Position numbers and translations under genes: made by a program. A stretch of DNA of 40,038 bases, from contig SVOK01000018.1 of the NCBI GenBank assembly GCA_015066445.1, positions 1-40,038 of the forward strand. Reading direction: 5' to 3'. The notes under the pieces were generated by a model, which worked only from the letters and a program-made list of their open reading frames with translations, made no database searches and was not told the DNA's origin. Of this stretch, positions 23,703 to 33,468 are shown piece by piece. The stretch comes from Oscillospiraceae bacterium. GTDB lineage: Bacteria; Bacillota; Clostridia; Oscillospirales; Acutalibacteraceae. The number at the start of each line of letters is the position of its first letter. The stretch's first letter is position 1.

Positions 23703-24185
23703 ATGATGCAAGAAACAGTTAATCAAAGAATTTTTCACATCAGAAGGTTAAGCGGTTATACACAGGCAGATATGGCAAAGATGCTTAATATGAAGCTTAG
23801 CACTTATGCTCAGGCAGAACGCAAGGGTAAAATCAACACCGAATTGGTAGTCAAAATAGCTGAGCTTTTAGATGTTGATGTAGGTTACTTAATCACAGGC
23901 TGTAAGAATAAAAAAGAAACCGAAACTATGTCAACGCAAGTATCTCCTGTGAAACCGCCCGACCCAAATATAACACCCAAATACCCAAAGGAAGAAAGTT
24001 TAAGGCATCTTCTTTCTTCAATAAACCTTTCAGACGATTTATTAACTGCATTACAGCATATTTCAAAGCCGAGAAGATTCGCGCTTTATAAGCTGATAGT
24101 TTTAACTCAAAGACATAAAAAATTTGATATTGAAGCTGAACTTGCAAGAATTGAAGCCCAGCTTAGTTACAAAAAAGACTTATGA
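23703..24185 (+). CDS. XRE-family helix-turn-helix regulator
   Basis: A 160-residue DNA-binding protein. Residues about 8-63 are a Cro/CI-type HTH (QRIFHIRRLSGYTQADMAKMLNMKLSTYAQAERKGKINTELVVKIAELLDVDVGYL). The remainder is a linker and a helical C-terminal part without a recognisable domain. It is the only plus-strand gene in the central window and stands between the divergent thrE-like operon and the convergent surface-protein gene. Two adjacent ATG codons (23703 and 23706) are possible starts. Targets are unknown; the upstream terminator suggests that its own expression is controlled by attenuation. Confidence 0.88.
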   Translation: MMQETVNQRIFHIRRLSGYTQADMAKMLNMKLSTYAQAERKGKINTELVVKIAELLDVDVGYLITGCKNKKETETMSTQVSPVKPPDPNITPKYPKEESLRHLLSSINLSDDLLTALQHISKPRRFALYKLIVLTQRHKKFDIEAELARIEAQLSYKKDL

Positions 24186-24207
24186 CAGCGTGAAGCTGTC
24201 ATAAGTC
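24177..24207. terminator. Bidirectional terminator between XRE and the surface-protein gene
   Basis: GACTTATGACAGC (24177-24189) and its perfect complement (24195-24207) enclose a 5-nt loop. T-runs flank it on both strands: TTTGTTTTT on plus and TTTTTT on minus. It overlaps the end of the XRE gene and serves the convergent 2388-codon gene. Confidence 0.9.
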
Positions 24208-24232
24208 TTTTGTTTTTAAGCAGAATATTTAA

Positions 24233-27200
24233 TTATTCTTTATCGGTCTTGCTCTTTTTTCTTAAAGCGGTTGTGGTGAAAATACCTGTTACGCTCACAA
24301 AGAACACTGCAATCCAGAGCATAAGATTTGTGCTATCACCTGTCTTGGGGCTTTCAGGAACCACGGGAGCAGGTGTTTCAGGCTCATCATCAGGCTCGGG
24401 AGTGGGAGCAGGAGTATAGTTATAAACATTTTCAAACTCTGCAACTACGTCTTTTACCTCTTTGCCGCCTACAGTAGCAGTAGCCACAATTACATTCTTA
24501 TCGCTGAGAGTAATTGCTACAGAAATATTATAAACCTCTTCACTGTAGGTCACATTAGCCTTATCGCCCTTAACCTCAGAAAGCTTATACTCATAGGTCT
24601 TGCCGATATCGTCCTCAGTAAAGGTCAACTCAAACTCAGCCTTACCGTCCTTATCAGATTTAACGGTATTCTTTTCATTCTTTGTTACATTTTCAAGCAC
24701 GAATTCAAAGTCCTCAGGACCCAATTTTTCGCTACCTGTGTTTTTAACTTTCTTATTAACATCGAATGAAACCTTAATATCGTCAGGCTTAGGAGTGTAA
24801 GTGTTTTCAAACTCAATTCCGCCAACATCAGTTTCAGTACCCTTATCATAGGTAACTGTATCGATAACGAAATCGCCGTTGCTGTTTGCCTTTACCTTTA
24901 TTGTAACTGTATAAACAGACTCGTCGTAAGTAACACGCTCAATTCCGTTTTTCTTTTCAACTACAGTATACTTAAAGCTCTTAGCCTCATTGAAGTTAAG
25001 CTTTTTGAACTCAAACTTACCGTCCTTATCGTTCTTAACAGTTTCGATAAGCTTATCTGCGTTACGGCCCTCACCCTCATAAAGCTCGAACTCAAATTCA
25101 TCAGCCTTAAGGTCTCTGCCTTTAAGCTTCTTTTCGCCGCCGATAGTGTAATCGGTAGCCTTAGGAGTATAAGTGTTATTGAATTCTATACCGTTTGCAG
25201 CCTTCTCGGTATTACCGCTGATAGCCACATAAACAGGGTCAGCCGCTACAAGCTTGCCCTCGCCGTTATCGGTAACAGTAATCTTAACGCCAAATACAGT
25301 CTTATCATAAGACATACGCTCTGCGCCGAGATCCTTTTCAACTACTACATAGTAGTAATCTTGGGCCTTAGTAAACTTAAGCTCCTTATCGAAAGTGAAT
25401 AATCCGTTAGCATTATTCTTGGCAGATTTAACAGCTTCACCCTTTTTGTTATAATCCTCATCAGCTTCATAAAGCTCAAAGGTGAACTCATCAGCCTTGA
25501 TTTCTCTGCCGTTAGCATCAAGCTTTTTATTACCGCTAAGCTTAATCGCATCAGTAGCATCAGCCGAATAGGTGTTGCTGAACTTAATATCGGTATTAGC
25601 CGAATTATTTATAAGCTCCTCAGTAATTACAAGCTGACCTTCTCCGTTATCCACAACAGTAAGCTTAATTGTGTATACAGTGCTGTCATACTTAATACCC
25701 TTAATGGTGCTTCCACCGTTTACTTCCTTAACAGTCAGAGTATGAGTACCTGCAGTAGTAAGCTCTACAGGCGCAAACTCAAATTTATCTGCCTTGTTTT
25801 TAACAGTTTCTAAAGCAGAGCCCTCATAGCTTAATTCAAATGAGAACATATCGTCATCAAGAGTTTTATTATAATCCTTTTCACCCGAAACAGTATACTC
25901 AACGGGAGCAGCCTTATAAATATTACTGAAGTTAAGAGTGTTGCTTGTGAAATTGCCTTCAATACCGTGGCACTCAATTCCAACAACGCTTGCAATCATC
26001 TTGCCGGCACCGTCATCTACTACCATTACGGTAATATGATAGTCACGTGTATCAAAGCCGATACCCTTCTTATTAGTTTGAGGTATCTTTTCTGCAAGTA
26101 TGTAATAGTACATACCCTCGTCACCGTCAGCATAATTAAGGGTCATTTCATAGCTGCCGCTGTAATCGGTATCCTTATCATTCTGAGCAGTTTTTATGGG
26201 ATTAGCTCCTGCTGCAACGATGAAATCCTTATTAGCTTCATAAAGCTCAAAGGTAAATTTATCATTTTCAGTAAGCTTTCTGCCCCCAAGTGTCTTAACA
26301 CCCGAAAGTGTGATACTTGTACCTTCTGCCAAATAGCTGTTTCTGAACAAAACATCAACCTTAGAAGCCTCAATACCGCCCAAATCAACTGTAGAGGTTA
26401 CTGTAGCGCCGTCAAGCTTAACTGTTTTAGTAAGTCCGCCGTTAGTATCGTCAGTAAGAGTTACAGTAATTTCATAGGTCTTAGTATCGTAGGTTATACC
26501 CTTCTTATCGGTAGGAATGTATTCCTTAACGGTATAGGTATGCTCACCAGCCTCAGTAAATGTAAGCTCAGGGAATTCGAAGCTTCCAGATGCAGTATTT
26601 GCAACAGTGTATAAAGGAGTGGAGCTGCCTTCTTCATAAAGCTCGAACTTAAATCCGCCTGCTACAAGAGTGCGGCCTGTAAGCTCCTTAGTACCGTAAA
26701 TCTTAACCTTTTCAGTATCAGTAACGGTGTAACTGTTAACAAAATCAAGCTCAGACTGAGAAACATTGCCTGCTCCTACCTTATGAACAACCATACTGCC
26801 GCCGTCATTTTGGGAAACAGAAAGTATTGTCTTTCCGTTTGCATCAATAGACTTCACAACATTAACAGTAATATGGTATTCGGTAATATCGTAGGTAATA
26901 CCGCCAGCATTACCCTTCTGCTCTTTTACAAGAAGATATTTAACACCGGGAGTGTCGAATATGATTCTACCGGCAAATTCGTAAGCTCCGCTTGTAGTCT
27001 CAGCTGTCTGTACAGGGGTAAGACCGGTTGTTGAGAAATCTGCTCCTGTTTCATAAAGCTCGAAAACAAACTTGTCGCCCTGCTTCCAGCTTCTGCCGTT
27101 TAAGGTCTTCTCACCGCTTAATACTATCTCCGGCTTAGAAGTAACGCTATCATCATAGTTATTGTTGATTGCAAGTGCGCTGTCAGGCTTATTTGCTGTG

Positions 27201-30200
27201 CTTGCAATTTCTGTTCCTAAGCCGTTTTGAGCAGAAGCATCATAGTTATAATAATTAACTTCCGGCTCAACACCCGTCCAGACAACCTCTACAACATACT
27301 TGAATGCAGTATCATAGGTCATACCTACAACTCTGTCATTAAGATCAGGAGAAATCTCACGAACATAATAGTACTTAGCGGTTGCATAGTCACCCTTTAA
27401 AATATTGAATCTTATTGTAGCATTACCGTTATCATCAGTAAGAGCATAGTAAAGCGGGTTATGTCCGGAAGTAGTCTCGGTTGGGTCGGCAAACAAACCG
27501 AAAAGTATACCCGAGTCGTGCTCATGGTCGTCGGAAGAACCGTTTATAGTCTTCTGCATATCAAAGCTTACGGTGCCTGCCTCGTAAAGATTTTCAAAAT
27601 TCTTTACAATAGTGGTGGTATTAGCCGATGTATCAAATTCTGCGCTTTGTCTGTGAATGATAACATTATCTTCCTCAATTTCCAAAACGCCGTCTGCATT
27701 ATTATCAGTTACATTAACAGCGAAAAGTGCAAAGCTCTTATCGTAAGCAATATTTGCGGGCTTGCCAACAGTACCGTCAGCCGGCTCAACCTCATAAATT
27801 TCGTATGTATATGTACCAACCTCTGTGTAGGTAATAGCAGTTCCCATATTATAGCTATAGGTTTCGCCTTCCTTGATAGCATCAATTATTATAGGTGCTC
27901 CAACATTAACTGAAGTATTACCGCCTATATCAACCTGCTGCAGAGCTATCTGATACTCGGTTACAGTATCGTCATAGTTAGGAATATTCTTAGTACCTTT
28001 GAGTATTATATCCGGAGTTACGGAATCGGGCTCATAATCATTTACAAGCAATGCCATACTCTCGGTATTCTTTACAATTGTTCCGCTTAAATCGTTAGCA
28101 TCAGTAACAAGCTTAAAGCCATAATCCTTATCGCCCTTATTAGCGTTTACAAGATTTTCTGTTACAACATACTTAACGGTTTCAGGAATATTGGTAAACA
28201 GAACATCCTCACCGTCGCTGAGTTTTAAGGTATAAACGCTGTCGCTCACCTTGTTAACACCTGCGGGAGCTACAATGTTTGCAAGGTCATTTGCATTACC
28301 GCTAAAGGTTACAGTAATATCAAATTCCTTGTTAATTAAAGCCTGTGGAACAGCATTTGTGACAAACGGATGGGTTACATCCTTTTCCACAAGCAGGCTG
28401 CCGTAGCCACGGGGAGAGTTTACAAAATCAACCGCATTAATAGTGTATTCTTCAACTTTGCCTTTAGCATTAGTGGAGCTTGCAACGTAATAAGCACTGT
28501 ACTGCTCTGTTACTGTATACTCTGTATCTGTGGGCAGACCTGTGATATAAAGCACATCACCTGCACCTATTGCACGCTGGATATTTCCGTTTACTACTGC
28601 TACCGAGCCTGTTTCAACAGTACCGTCAGCCTTTTCAAGTCTGTAAGGATAACTGCTTGCAATAGTTGTGCCCGAAAGCGCAATATTAAAGGTAAAGCTG
28701 TTAGAAGCACCGTCAACCGTTTCGGTCACAGTCTTTGTAAGCTTAATACCCTGAGCCGCAGCAACAGTAAGCTTACCGTTGTTACCAAGGTAGTTAACTA
28801 CGTGATAACCGTTATGACCTTCAGATGCGTGATAAGCAATAGCAGGATAATCATGCCAGCTTAATGTACCTGTTTTGTTTTCAGATTTATCGCTATGTAC
28901 ATTAGAATCTGCTTCAAGATAGCTAAAGTAGCTCTTAACAGTACCCGCTTTAATATACCAGTTGTTTCCTACCTGCTTATTTTTAAGAATAGCATTTTCG
29001 GTAATGGGGTTATAAACTGTTTTGAACTTTGCCGCTCCGCCTTCAATTTCAACGTAATTGTAAGCGTGATAATAATTGCCGCCTGTAGGAGCAGATGAGC
29101 CTGTATAAGGCTTATATGAGCTACCGTCCTTTTCATAAATAAGAGTGTCCTCTGTGTAGTAATAGCGTGTATTCTCTAATGAGGGAACGAAATGTGTTAC
29201 ACTGGTATGAATCTCGTTGTGGTTAAATATATTCTCAGGCGGTGTTTGAGGAACTGTGAATGCGTTACCGTCATTATCTCTCCAACGATTGGTGTAGAAA
29301 GAATATGTACCGTCAGCATTTTTGCGGAAATCCTCAGTAACCTTTTCACTTATATTGTAAGGAGTGATATCGTCTCTTAGACCCACCTCATACAGAAGTG
29401 TTGCAGGAGATTTCTCGCTTGCGTTATTGGTCATACCCTTAATACTTTCCGCTGTGAGTTCTTCACCGTTAATTTCAATTGAATATGTAACCATCGGCAG
29501 TAAAGCTGCAGGAAGGTTTGCATCTACCGACTGTCTGCCTGTTGCAATATCCTCTTTTACACGAATAAGGGTATACATCATTGAAGTTTCAACATAGTTC
29601 TGAGTAACATCTCCGAGATATATGTATGACTTCATAATATACTTAGCATTTTGGGGAGCCGAGGTGCGTGCGAGCTCGTTATAAGGAGCTATATAATTAT
29701 TATTCGCATCTGCATACCAAGCTACATAGTTAGAGAAATCGTTTTCGTTGGTATAGTGAATATATCCATTGTTAACAGCATTATTAATAAGTGTCAAAGC
29801 AGCTTCGTTATTAACATTAAAGCGGCTTTCCAATGCAGAAATAAGCTCTGCTCCAAGCTCGGTAAGAGTTCCGTCCGCAGCTACAATTTTATCATTAATT
29901 ACATGCTCTGCAAACATATCACCTGTTACAAGTGTTCCCTTGCCGATATGAACACCCTTCATATCCTTTACTTCCATATATGTACCGATTTCATCAGTAA
30001 AGGAAATATAACCGTCAGTTTCAGCATTGCCATCTACCAAGGTAGAATAGTATTTATCCTGAAGAATTTTAGACTGATTAATAATTTCAGATACTATTTT
30101 CTCAAAGGCTTCAACCATATCCTGAGCATCATTCGCGGACTTATAATCGGTAACATAATGACGTTGCTCTGTTGAAGTAAGCATACCTGTAGTATCCTTA

Positions 30201-31399
30201 GGAACATCAAAATTATTTGATACTTCAACATAGCCGTCTTTATCAGCTACATCGTTTATGAAATTATCCCACATATCTATGGTGTTAGAGTTAGCATTAG
30301 AGGGATTAAGCACATCAGCCGCATTCTGGTTGTTAGAAACACCGAGGCCTAATGTATAAAGCTTAGCGTTACTAAGCTCCTGACCGTAAAGCGAAGCCAT
30401 TTTTGCCTTTGTCCATGCAGCGGTAAGCTGGGTTAAGAAGCTGAGTCTTGTGCTTTCGCTTGTACCGTTACCCACATTGGAAGTATTTACATCATTATAA
30501 TTGGTAGTACCTACAGTAGGCGCACCGTCACCCATAAGCACCAAAATCGGAACACGCTTTGTTCCTGCCTGAATCTGACCCTCAGGTATCACCTTATCGG
30601 GAGCGGCTTCAAACTGCTTGTACGCAAGATAAATACCATTCTGCATATAAGTAGCGCCGCTTGCAGATTTAGAGCCTGTTATATACTCTGTACCGCCCTC
30701 TGCCTTAACGCCTGCTGTAATAGTGGGATTAAAATATCCGGTACTACGGCTTGCAACCGAAACAGAGTTACCGCTACTGGTAAGATAAACGTTATGAGTC
30801 TTATTGTCTTCCGTTTCGGTTATATCGGTTACATATCTTCCAAGAGGAAGGATTACAGTACCTGTTGAAGCAGAAGAATTACCTGCATAAGAATTACCAG
30901 AATAAAGCACAACACCTACACGGTTGTAGTTATTAAGCTCTAAAAGACGCTCAATAGCACGGTTAGTACTTGTAACCATTTCGGAAACCTCATTGTTTGA
31001 CATCGAGTTCGATAGGTCAAGCACTAACATTGTATCAGTAGGAACAGAGGAATATCCCTTAATTTCGGTATTAGAACCGATACCGCTTAATGCTACAAGG
31101 AAATTTTCATTACCGAAATTATCCTTGCCAAACTTAAGCTTATCGGCGATATCATTTTCAAAATAATCCTTAGCCCCTTCGCTTGTGAATACAGATTTAT
31201 CCACAAACACACCGCCTGCATAGCGTGAACTGTCATCAGTAAGCCAGTTCTTCCATACATCAATAGTATGAGGGTCTGCAATTGTACCTGTAGTGCTTGC
31301 GGCCATAGTCATAAGCCCTGCAATAGGCATAACACCAAGCAGGATTGCTATTGACAGCAATACAGACAGCACTTTCTTTCCAACAATTTTTGTTTTCAT
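24233..31399 (-). CDS. Giant vWA-domain surface adhesin with tandem pilin-isopeptide-type repeats and sortase anchor
   Basis: A 2388-residue cell-wall protein. It has a signal peptide (residues 1-34, MKTKIVGKKVLSVLLSIAILL...) and a vWA domain with the MIDAS motif DLSNS at 128-132. About nine beta-rich repeats begin near 1130, 1275, 1423, 1563, 1693, 1831, 1948, 2080 and 2205. Repeats carry lines such as IxLSGxKxLxGRxL, FxFELYE and GIxYDxxxYxIxVxVxDxGxG, typical of the Spy0128/FctA pilin domain, which forms Lys-Asn isopeptide bonds. The C-terminus has SPKTGD (about 2349), a membrane segment and basic tail, a variant of LPXTG. It probably acts as an adhesin or pilus-tip-like protein. A TetR gene lies 44 nt upstream; no sortase gene is in the window. 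Confidence 0.88.
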   Translation of the reverse strand: MKTKIVGKKVLSVLLSIAILLGVMPIAGLMTMAASTTGTIADPHTIDVWKNWLTDDSSRYAGGVFVDKSVFTSEGAKDYFENDIADKLKFGKDNFGNENFLVALSGIGSNTEIKGYSSVPTDTMLVLDLSNSMSNNEVSEMVTSTNRAIERLLELNNYNRVGVVLYSGNSYAGNSSASTGTVILPLGRYVTDITETEDNKTHNVYLTSSGNSVSVASRSTGYFNPTITAGVKAEGGTEYITGSKSASGATYMQNGIYLAYKQFEAAPDKVIPEGQIQAGTKRVPILVLMGDGAPTVGTTNYNDVNTSNVGNGTSESTRLSFLTQLTAAWTKAKMASLYGQELSNAKLYTLGLGVSNNQNAADVLNPSNANSNTIDMWDNFINDVADKDGYVEVSNNFDVPKDTTGMLTSTEQRHYVTDYKSANDAQDMVEAFEKIVSEIINQSKILQDKYYSTLVDGNAETDGYISFTDEIGTYMEVKDMKGVHIGKGTLVTGDMFAEHVINDKIVAADGTLTELGAELISALESRFNVNNEAALTLINNAVNNGYIHYTNENDFSNYVAWYADANNNYIAPYNELARTSAPQNAKYIMKSYIYLGDVTQNYVETSMMYTLIRVKEDIATGRQSVDANLPAALLPMVTYSIEINGEELTAESIKGMTNNASEKSPATLLYEVGLRDDITPYNISEKVTEDFRKNADGTYSFYTNRWRDNDGNAFTVPQTPPENIFNHNEIHTSVTHFVPSLENTRYYYTEDTLIYEKDGSSYKPYTGSSAPTGGNYYHAYNYVEIEGGAAKFKTVYNPITENAILKNKQVGNNWYIKAGTVKSYFSYLEADSNVHSDKSENKTGTLSWHDYPAIAYHASEGHNGYHVVNYLGNNGKLTVAAAQGIKLTKTVTETVDGASNSFTFNIALSGTTIASSYPYRLEKADGTVETGSVAVVNGNIQRAIGAGDVLYITGLPTDTEYTVTEQYSAYYVASSTNAKGKVEEYTINAVDFVNSPRGYGSLLVEKDVTHPFVTNAVPQALINKEFDITVTFSGNANDLANIVAPAGVNKVSDSVYTLKLSDGEDVLFTNIPETVKYVVTENLVNANKGDKDYGFKLVTDANDLSGTIVKNTESMALLVNDYEPDSVTPDIILKGTKNIPNYDDTVTEYQIALQQVDIGGNTSVNVGAPIIIDAIKEGETYSYNMGTAITYTEVGTYTYEIYEVEPADGTVGKPANIAYDKSFALFAVNVTDNNADGVLEIEEDNVIIHRQSAEFDTSANTTTIVKNFENLYEAGTVSFDMQKTINGSSDDHEHDSGILFGLFADPTETTSGHNPLYYALTDDNGNATIRFNILKGDYATAKYYYVREISPDLNDRVVGMTYDTAFKYVVEVVWTGVEPEVNYYNYDASAQNGLGTEIASTANKPDSALAINNNYDDSVTSKPEIVLSGEKTLNGRSWKQGDKFVFELYETGADFSTTGLTPVQTAETTSGAYEFAGRIIFDTPGVKYLLVKEQKGNAGGITYDITEYHITVNVVKSIDANGKTILSVSQNDGGSMVVHKVGAGNVSQSELDFVNSYTVTDTEKVKIYGTKELTGRTLVAGGFKFELYEEGSSTPLYTVANTASGSFEFPELTFTEAGEHTYTVKEYIPTDKKGITYDTKTYEITVTLTDDTNGGLTKTVKLDGATVTSTVDLGGIEASKVDVLFRNSYLAEGTSITLSGVKTLGGRKLTENDKFTFELYEANKDFIVAAGANPIKTAQNDKDTDYSGSYEMTLNYADGDEGMYYYILAEKIPQTNKKGIGFDTRDYHITVMVVDDGAGKMIASVVGIECHGIEGNFTSNTLNFSNIYKAAPVEYTVSGEKDYNKTLDDDMFSFELSYEGSALETVKNKADKFEFAPVELTTAGTHTLTVKEVNGGSTIKGIKYDSTVYTIKLTVVDNGEGQLVITEELINNSANTDIKFSNTYSADATDAIKLSGNKKLDANGREIKADEFTFELYEADEDYNKKGEAVKSAKNNANGLFTFDKELKFTKAQDYYYVVVEKDLGAERMSYDKTVFGVKITVTDNGEGKLVAADPVYVAISGNTEKAANGIEFNNTYTPKATDYTIGGEKKLKGRDLKADEFEFELYEGEGRNADKLIETVKNDKDGKFEFKKLNFNEAKSFKYTVVEKKNGIERVTYDESVYTVTIKVKANSNGDFVIDTVTYDKGTETDVGGIEFENTYTPKPDDIKVSFDVNKKVKNTGSEKLGPEDFEFVLENVTKNEKNTVKSDKDGKAEFELTFTEDDIGKTYEYKLSEVKGDKANVTYSEEVYNISVAITLSDKNVIVATATVGGKEVKDVVAEFENVYNYTPAPTPEPDDEPETPAPVVPESPKTGDSTNLMLWIAVFFVSVTGIFTTTALRKKSKTDKE

Positions 31400-31443
31400 A
31401 ATTTTTCCTCCTTACAGGAACCAATAAAGATGTCTCTATATAT

Positions 31444-32130
31444 TTACATTAGGGAATCGCTCTCAAGAAATTGGAGCATCGACTCGATGGTGTTTTTAGC
31501 TATACTATTATAATCAAACTGAAATGCAAATTCGATTATTTTCTTAATTTTTTCATCAGGAACACGGTATATTAAAAAAGTGGTTTCCAAAAAACGCTTA
31601 ACCTTGCGTTCCATTGTGAAATACATATCGCAGGGAATTGTCATAAACCCACGCATTACTCCACCCGAAGCTATTTCAAGCTCATAAAAATCTTTGGTTT
31701 CAAGGTGAGGTAAATGCTCACCGAAAATATCCTCAAGCTTCCCTGTCAGGGTGCGCTGTATAATTTCTGAGGTTTTTGGCATTGAATATGCCGTAGCATA
31801 AATTTCTCGGACATTTTCATCGCTCTCTGCCATATAAAGCTGTAAAGTAGTTTCCACAGCATAAAAGAATATTTTATCCTCGGTTTTGCCTTCCACCAAT
31901 TTTTTAGCCGTCTCAAACTGACCTCTTATAACATATTCCACAAGCTCGCAAAGAATTTCCTCTTTGCTGCCGAATATATACATAAGCGTGCTCGGATTAA
32001 TATCCGCTGCGGCTGATATTTCCTTGACCGTAGAGTCTGCGAACCCTTTTTTCAGAAAAAGCTTAGCTGATTCGTTTAATACCTTTTTGCGTATTATCTC
32101 TGTTTCTCTTGCATCTCTGTAATTCGCCAC
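31444..32130 (-). CDS. TetR-family transcriptional regulator
   Basis: A 228-residue regulator. The N-terminal HTH is in residues about 13-60 (RKKVLNESAKLFLKKGFADSTVKEISAAADINPSTLMYIFGSKEEIL), and the ligand-binding helical part follows, with no recognised ligand class. The giant adhesin gene starts 44 nt after its stop with no terminator between, so both are likely one operon. A palindrome sits between its promoter and start codon, which suggests autorepression and thereby control of the adhesin. Confidence 0.9.
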   Translation of the reverse strand: MANYRDARETEIIRKKVLNESAKLFLKKGFADSTVKEISAAADINPSTLMYIFGSKEEILCELVEYVIRGQFETAKKLVEGKTEDKIFFYAVETTLQLYMAESDENVREIYATAYSMPKTSEIIQRTLTGKLEDIFGEHLPHLETKDFYELEIASGGVMRGFMTIPCDMYFTMERKVKRFLETTFLIYRVPDEKIKKIIEFAFQFDYNSIAKNTIESMLQFLESDSLM

Positions 32131-32181
32131 CCTGTTGCCCCCTTTTTCGATAAATTTCGATAAATTTCAAGTTGTTTTGAT

Positions 32182-32199
32182 ACGCAAATCAAAATGCGT
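32182..32199 (-). promoter_or_regulatory. Candidate TetR operator
   Basis: ACGCA-N8-TGCGT, a perfect 5-bp inverted repeat, lies 15 nt after the -10 box of the tetR promoter. Location in the early transcribed region fits a TetR-family autoregulatory site. Two copies of TTTCGATAAA follow downstream on the plus-strand map (about 32145-32170) and may extend the regulatory region. Confidence 0.5.
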
Positions 32200-32214
32200 T
32201 TTAATTTCAAGTTC

Positions 32215-32243
32215 AGTATACCATCAAAATAGCCTGATGTCAA
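32215..32243 (-). promoter_or_regulatory. Promoter of the tetR-adhesin operon
   Basis: Perfect TTGACA (32238-32243) and TATACT (32215-32220) with a 17-nt spacer on the minus strand, about 85 nt before the tetR start codon. Confidence 0.82.
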
Positions 32244-32245
32244 TA

Positions 32246-32287
32246 AAAAAATACCTTTCAAAAAATATTTTTTGAAAGGTATTTTTT
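32246..32287. terminator. Terminator of the citrate operon
   Basis: Perfect 21-bp palindromic arms (32246-32266 and 32267-32287) with the core TACCTTTCAAAAAA, flanked by A- and T-runs on both sides. It lies 13 nt after the stop of the isocitrate dehydrogenase gene and just before the tetR promoter. Confidence 0.88.
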
Positions 32288-32299
32288 ATCATTAAATTA

Positions 32300-33448
32300 T
32301 TAAAGCTTAGAAATTGTTTCCATTACATAATCGCCAAGCTCGGAGCAGGTAGCACCGTCGCTTCTGCCTGTGATTACATACTTAGGCTCAACCTCTGTAC
32401 AGATGTGTAAAGCCTTGTCAAGCTTGTCTGCATACTCGGTAAAGCCGATATGACGAAGCATCATCTCGCTTGCTTTAAGCATACTTGTGGGGTTAGCATA
32501 CATACCTCTGCCCTCTTCCATCATACGGGGGGCAGAGCCGTGGATAGCCTCAAACATAGAATAAACATCACCAAGGTTTGCACTTCCTGCAGTACCAACA
32601 CCGCCCTGAAGCTGAGCTGCCTCGTCAGTGATAATATCACCGTAGAGGTTAGGAAGAAGAATAACCTGGAACTTTGAACGAACACGGGGGTTTACAAGAT
32701 TAGCGGTCATAATATCAATGTACCAATCCTCAGCCTCAATACCGGGATAGTCCTTTGCAACCTCGTGGCAGATTTCAGAGAACTTACCGTCGGTCTTCTT
32801 CATAATATTAGCCTTTGTAACAATAGCAACATTGGTTTTACCGTTGTTCTTTGCATATTCAAAAGCAGCGCGGGCAATTCTCTTTGTGCCCTCATTAGTA
32901 GTAACCTTAAAGTCAAAAGCCAAAGTATCAGGAATTTCAACACCGCGTGAGCCTAAAACATACTCACCCTCGGTATTCTCACGGAAGAAGGTCCAGTCAA
33001 TACCGTCCTCAGGAACAGCTACGGGACGAACATTAGCGTAAAGGTCAAGCTCTCTTCTCATTGCAACGTTAGCACTCTCAAGTGTACCGCCCTTAAGGGT
33101 TGTTGTGGGAGCCTTAAGTATTACATTACAAGCCTTGATTTCAGCCAGAACATCGTCAGGGATAGCCTTGTTGTGAGCTATTCTGTTTTCAATGGTAAGA
33201 CCTTCAATAGTACGAATTTCAACCTTACCTGCTGCAATTTCGTCTTTCAAAATAAACTCAAGAACTCTTACAGATTCAGCGGAAATAATAGGTCCTATGC
33301 CGTCACCGCCGCAAACACCGATAATAATTTTATCAATCTTTTTATAATCTGTATAAGCAGTATCCTGCTCCATTTTTCTCTGTCTTGCAATCTGCTCCTC
33401 TAATATTGAACGAAACTGTTCAACCGCTGCATTTACATAATTTTCCAT
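32300..33448 (-). CDS. icd: Isocitrate dehydrogenase
   Basis: A 382-residue beta-decarboxylating dehydrogenase. Family motifs: GGDGIGPIISAE near residue 47, the substrate loop LKAPTTTLKGGTLESANVAMRRELDLYANVRPV near 110-142, FFRENTEGEYVLGSRG, and LLPNLYGDIITDEAAQLQGGVGTAGSANLG. It converts isocitrate to 2-oxoglutarate and CO2. Similarity to isopropylmalate dehydrogenase is expected, but the operon with aconitase and a citrate synthase-type enzyme settles isocitrate. NAD or NADP use cannot be fixed from sight. It is the last gene of the operon; an AAAGGA site precedes the ATG. Confidence 0.92.
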   Translation of the reverse strand: MENYVNAAVEQFRSILEEQIARQRKMEQDTAYTDYKKIDKIIIGVCGGDGIGPIISAESVRVLEFILKDEIAAGKVEIRTIEGLTIENRIAHNKAIPDDVLAEIKACNVILKAPTTTLKGGTLESANVAMRRELDLYANVRPVAVPEDGIDWTFFRENTEGEYVLGSRGVEIPDTLAFDFKVTTNEGTKRIARAAFEYAKNNGKTNVAIVTKANIMKKTDGKFSEICHEVAKDYPGIEAEDWYIDIMTANLVNPRVRSKFQVILLPNLYGDIITDEAAQLQGGVGTAGSANLGDVYSMFEAIHGSAPRMMEEGRGMYANPTSMLKASEMMLRHIGFTEYADKLDKALHICTEVEPKYVITGRSDGATCSELGDYVMETISKL

Positions 33449-33468
33449 TTATAATCTATCCTTTCTAA

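Noticed and set aside
25967-30175. Several long plus-strand frames opposite the giant adhesin gene
   Set aside because: They are antisense to a repetitive gene with clear protein-family signal, have Cys/Ile-rich unlikely compositions and no start signals.
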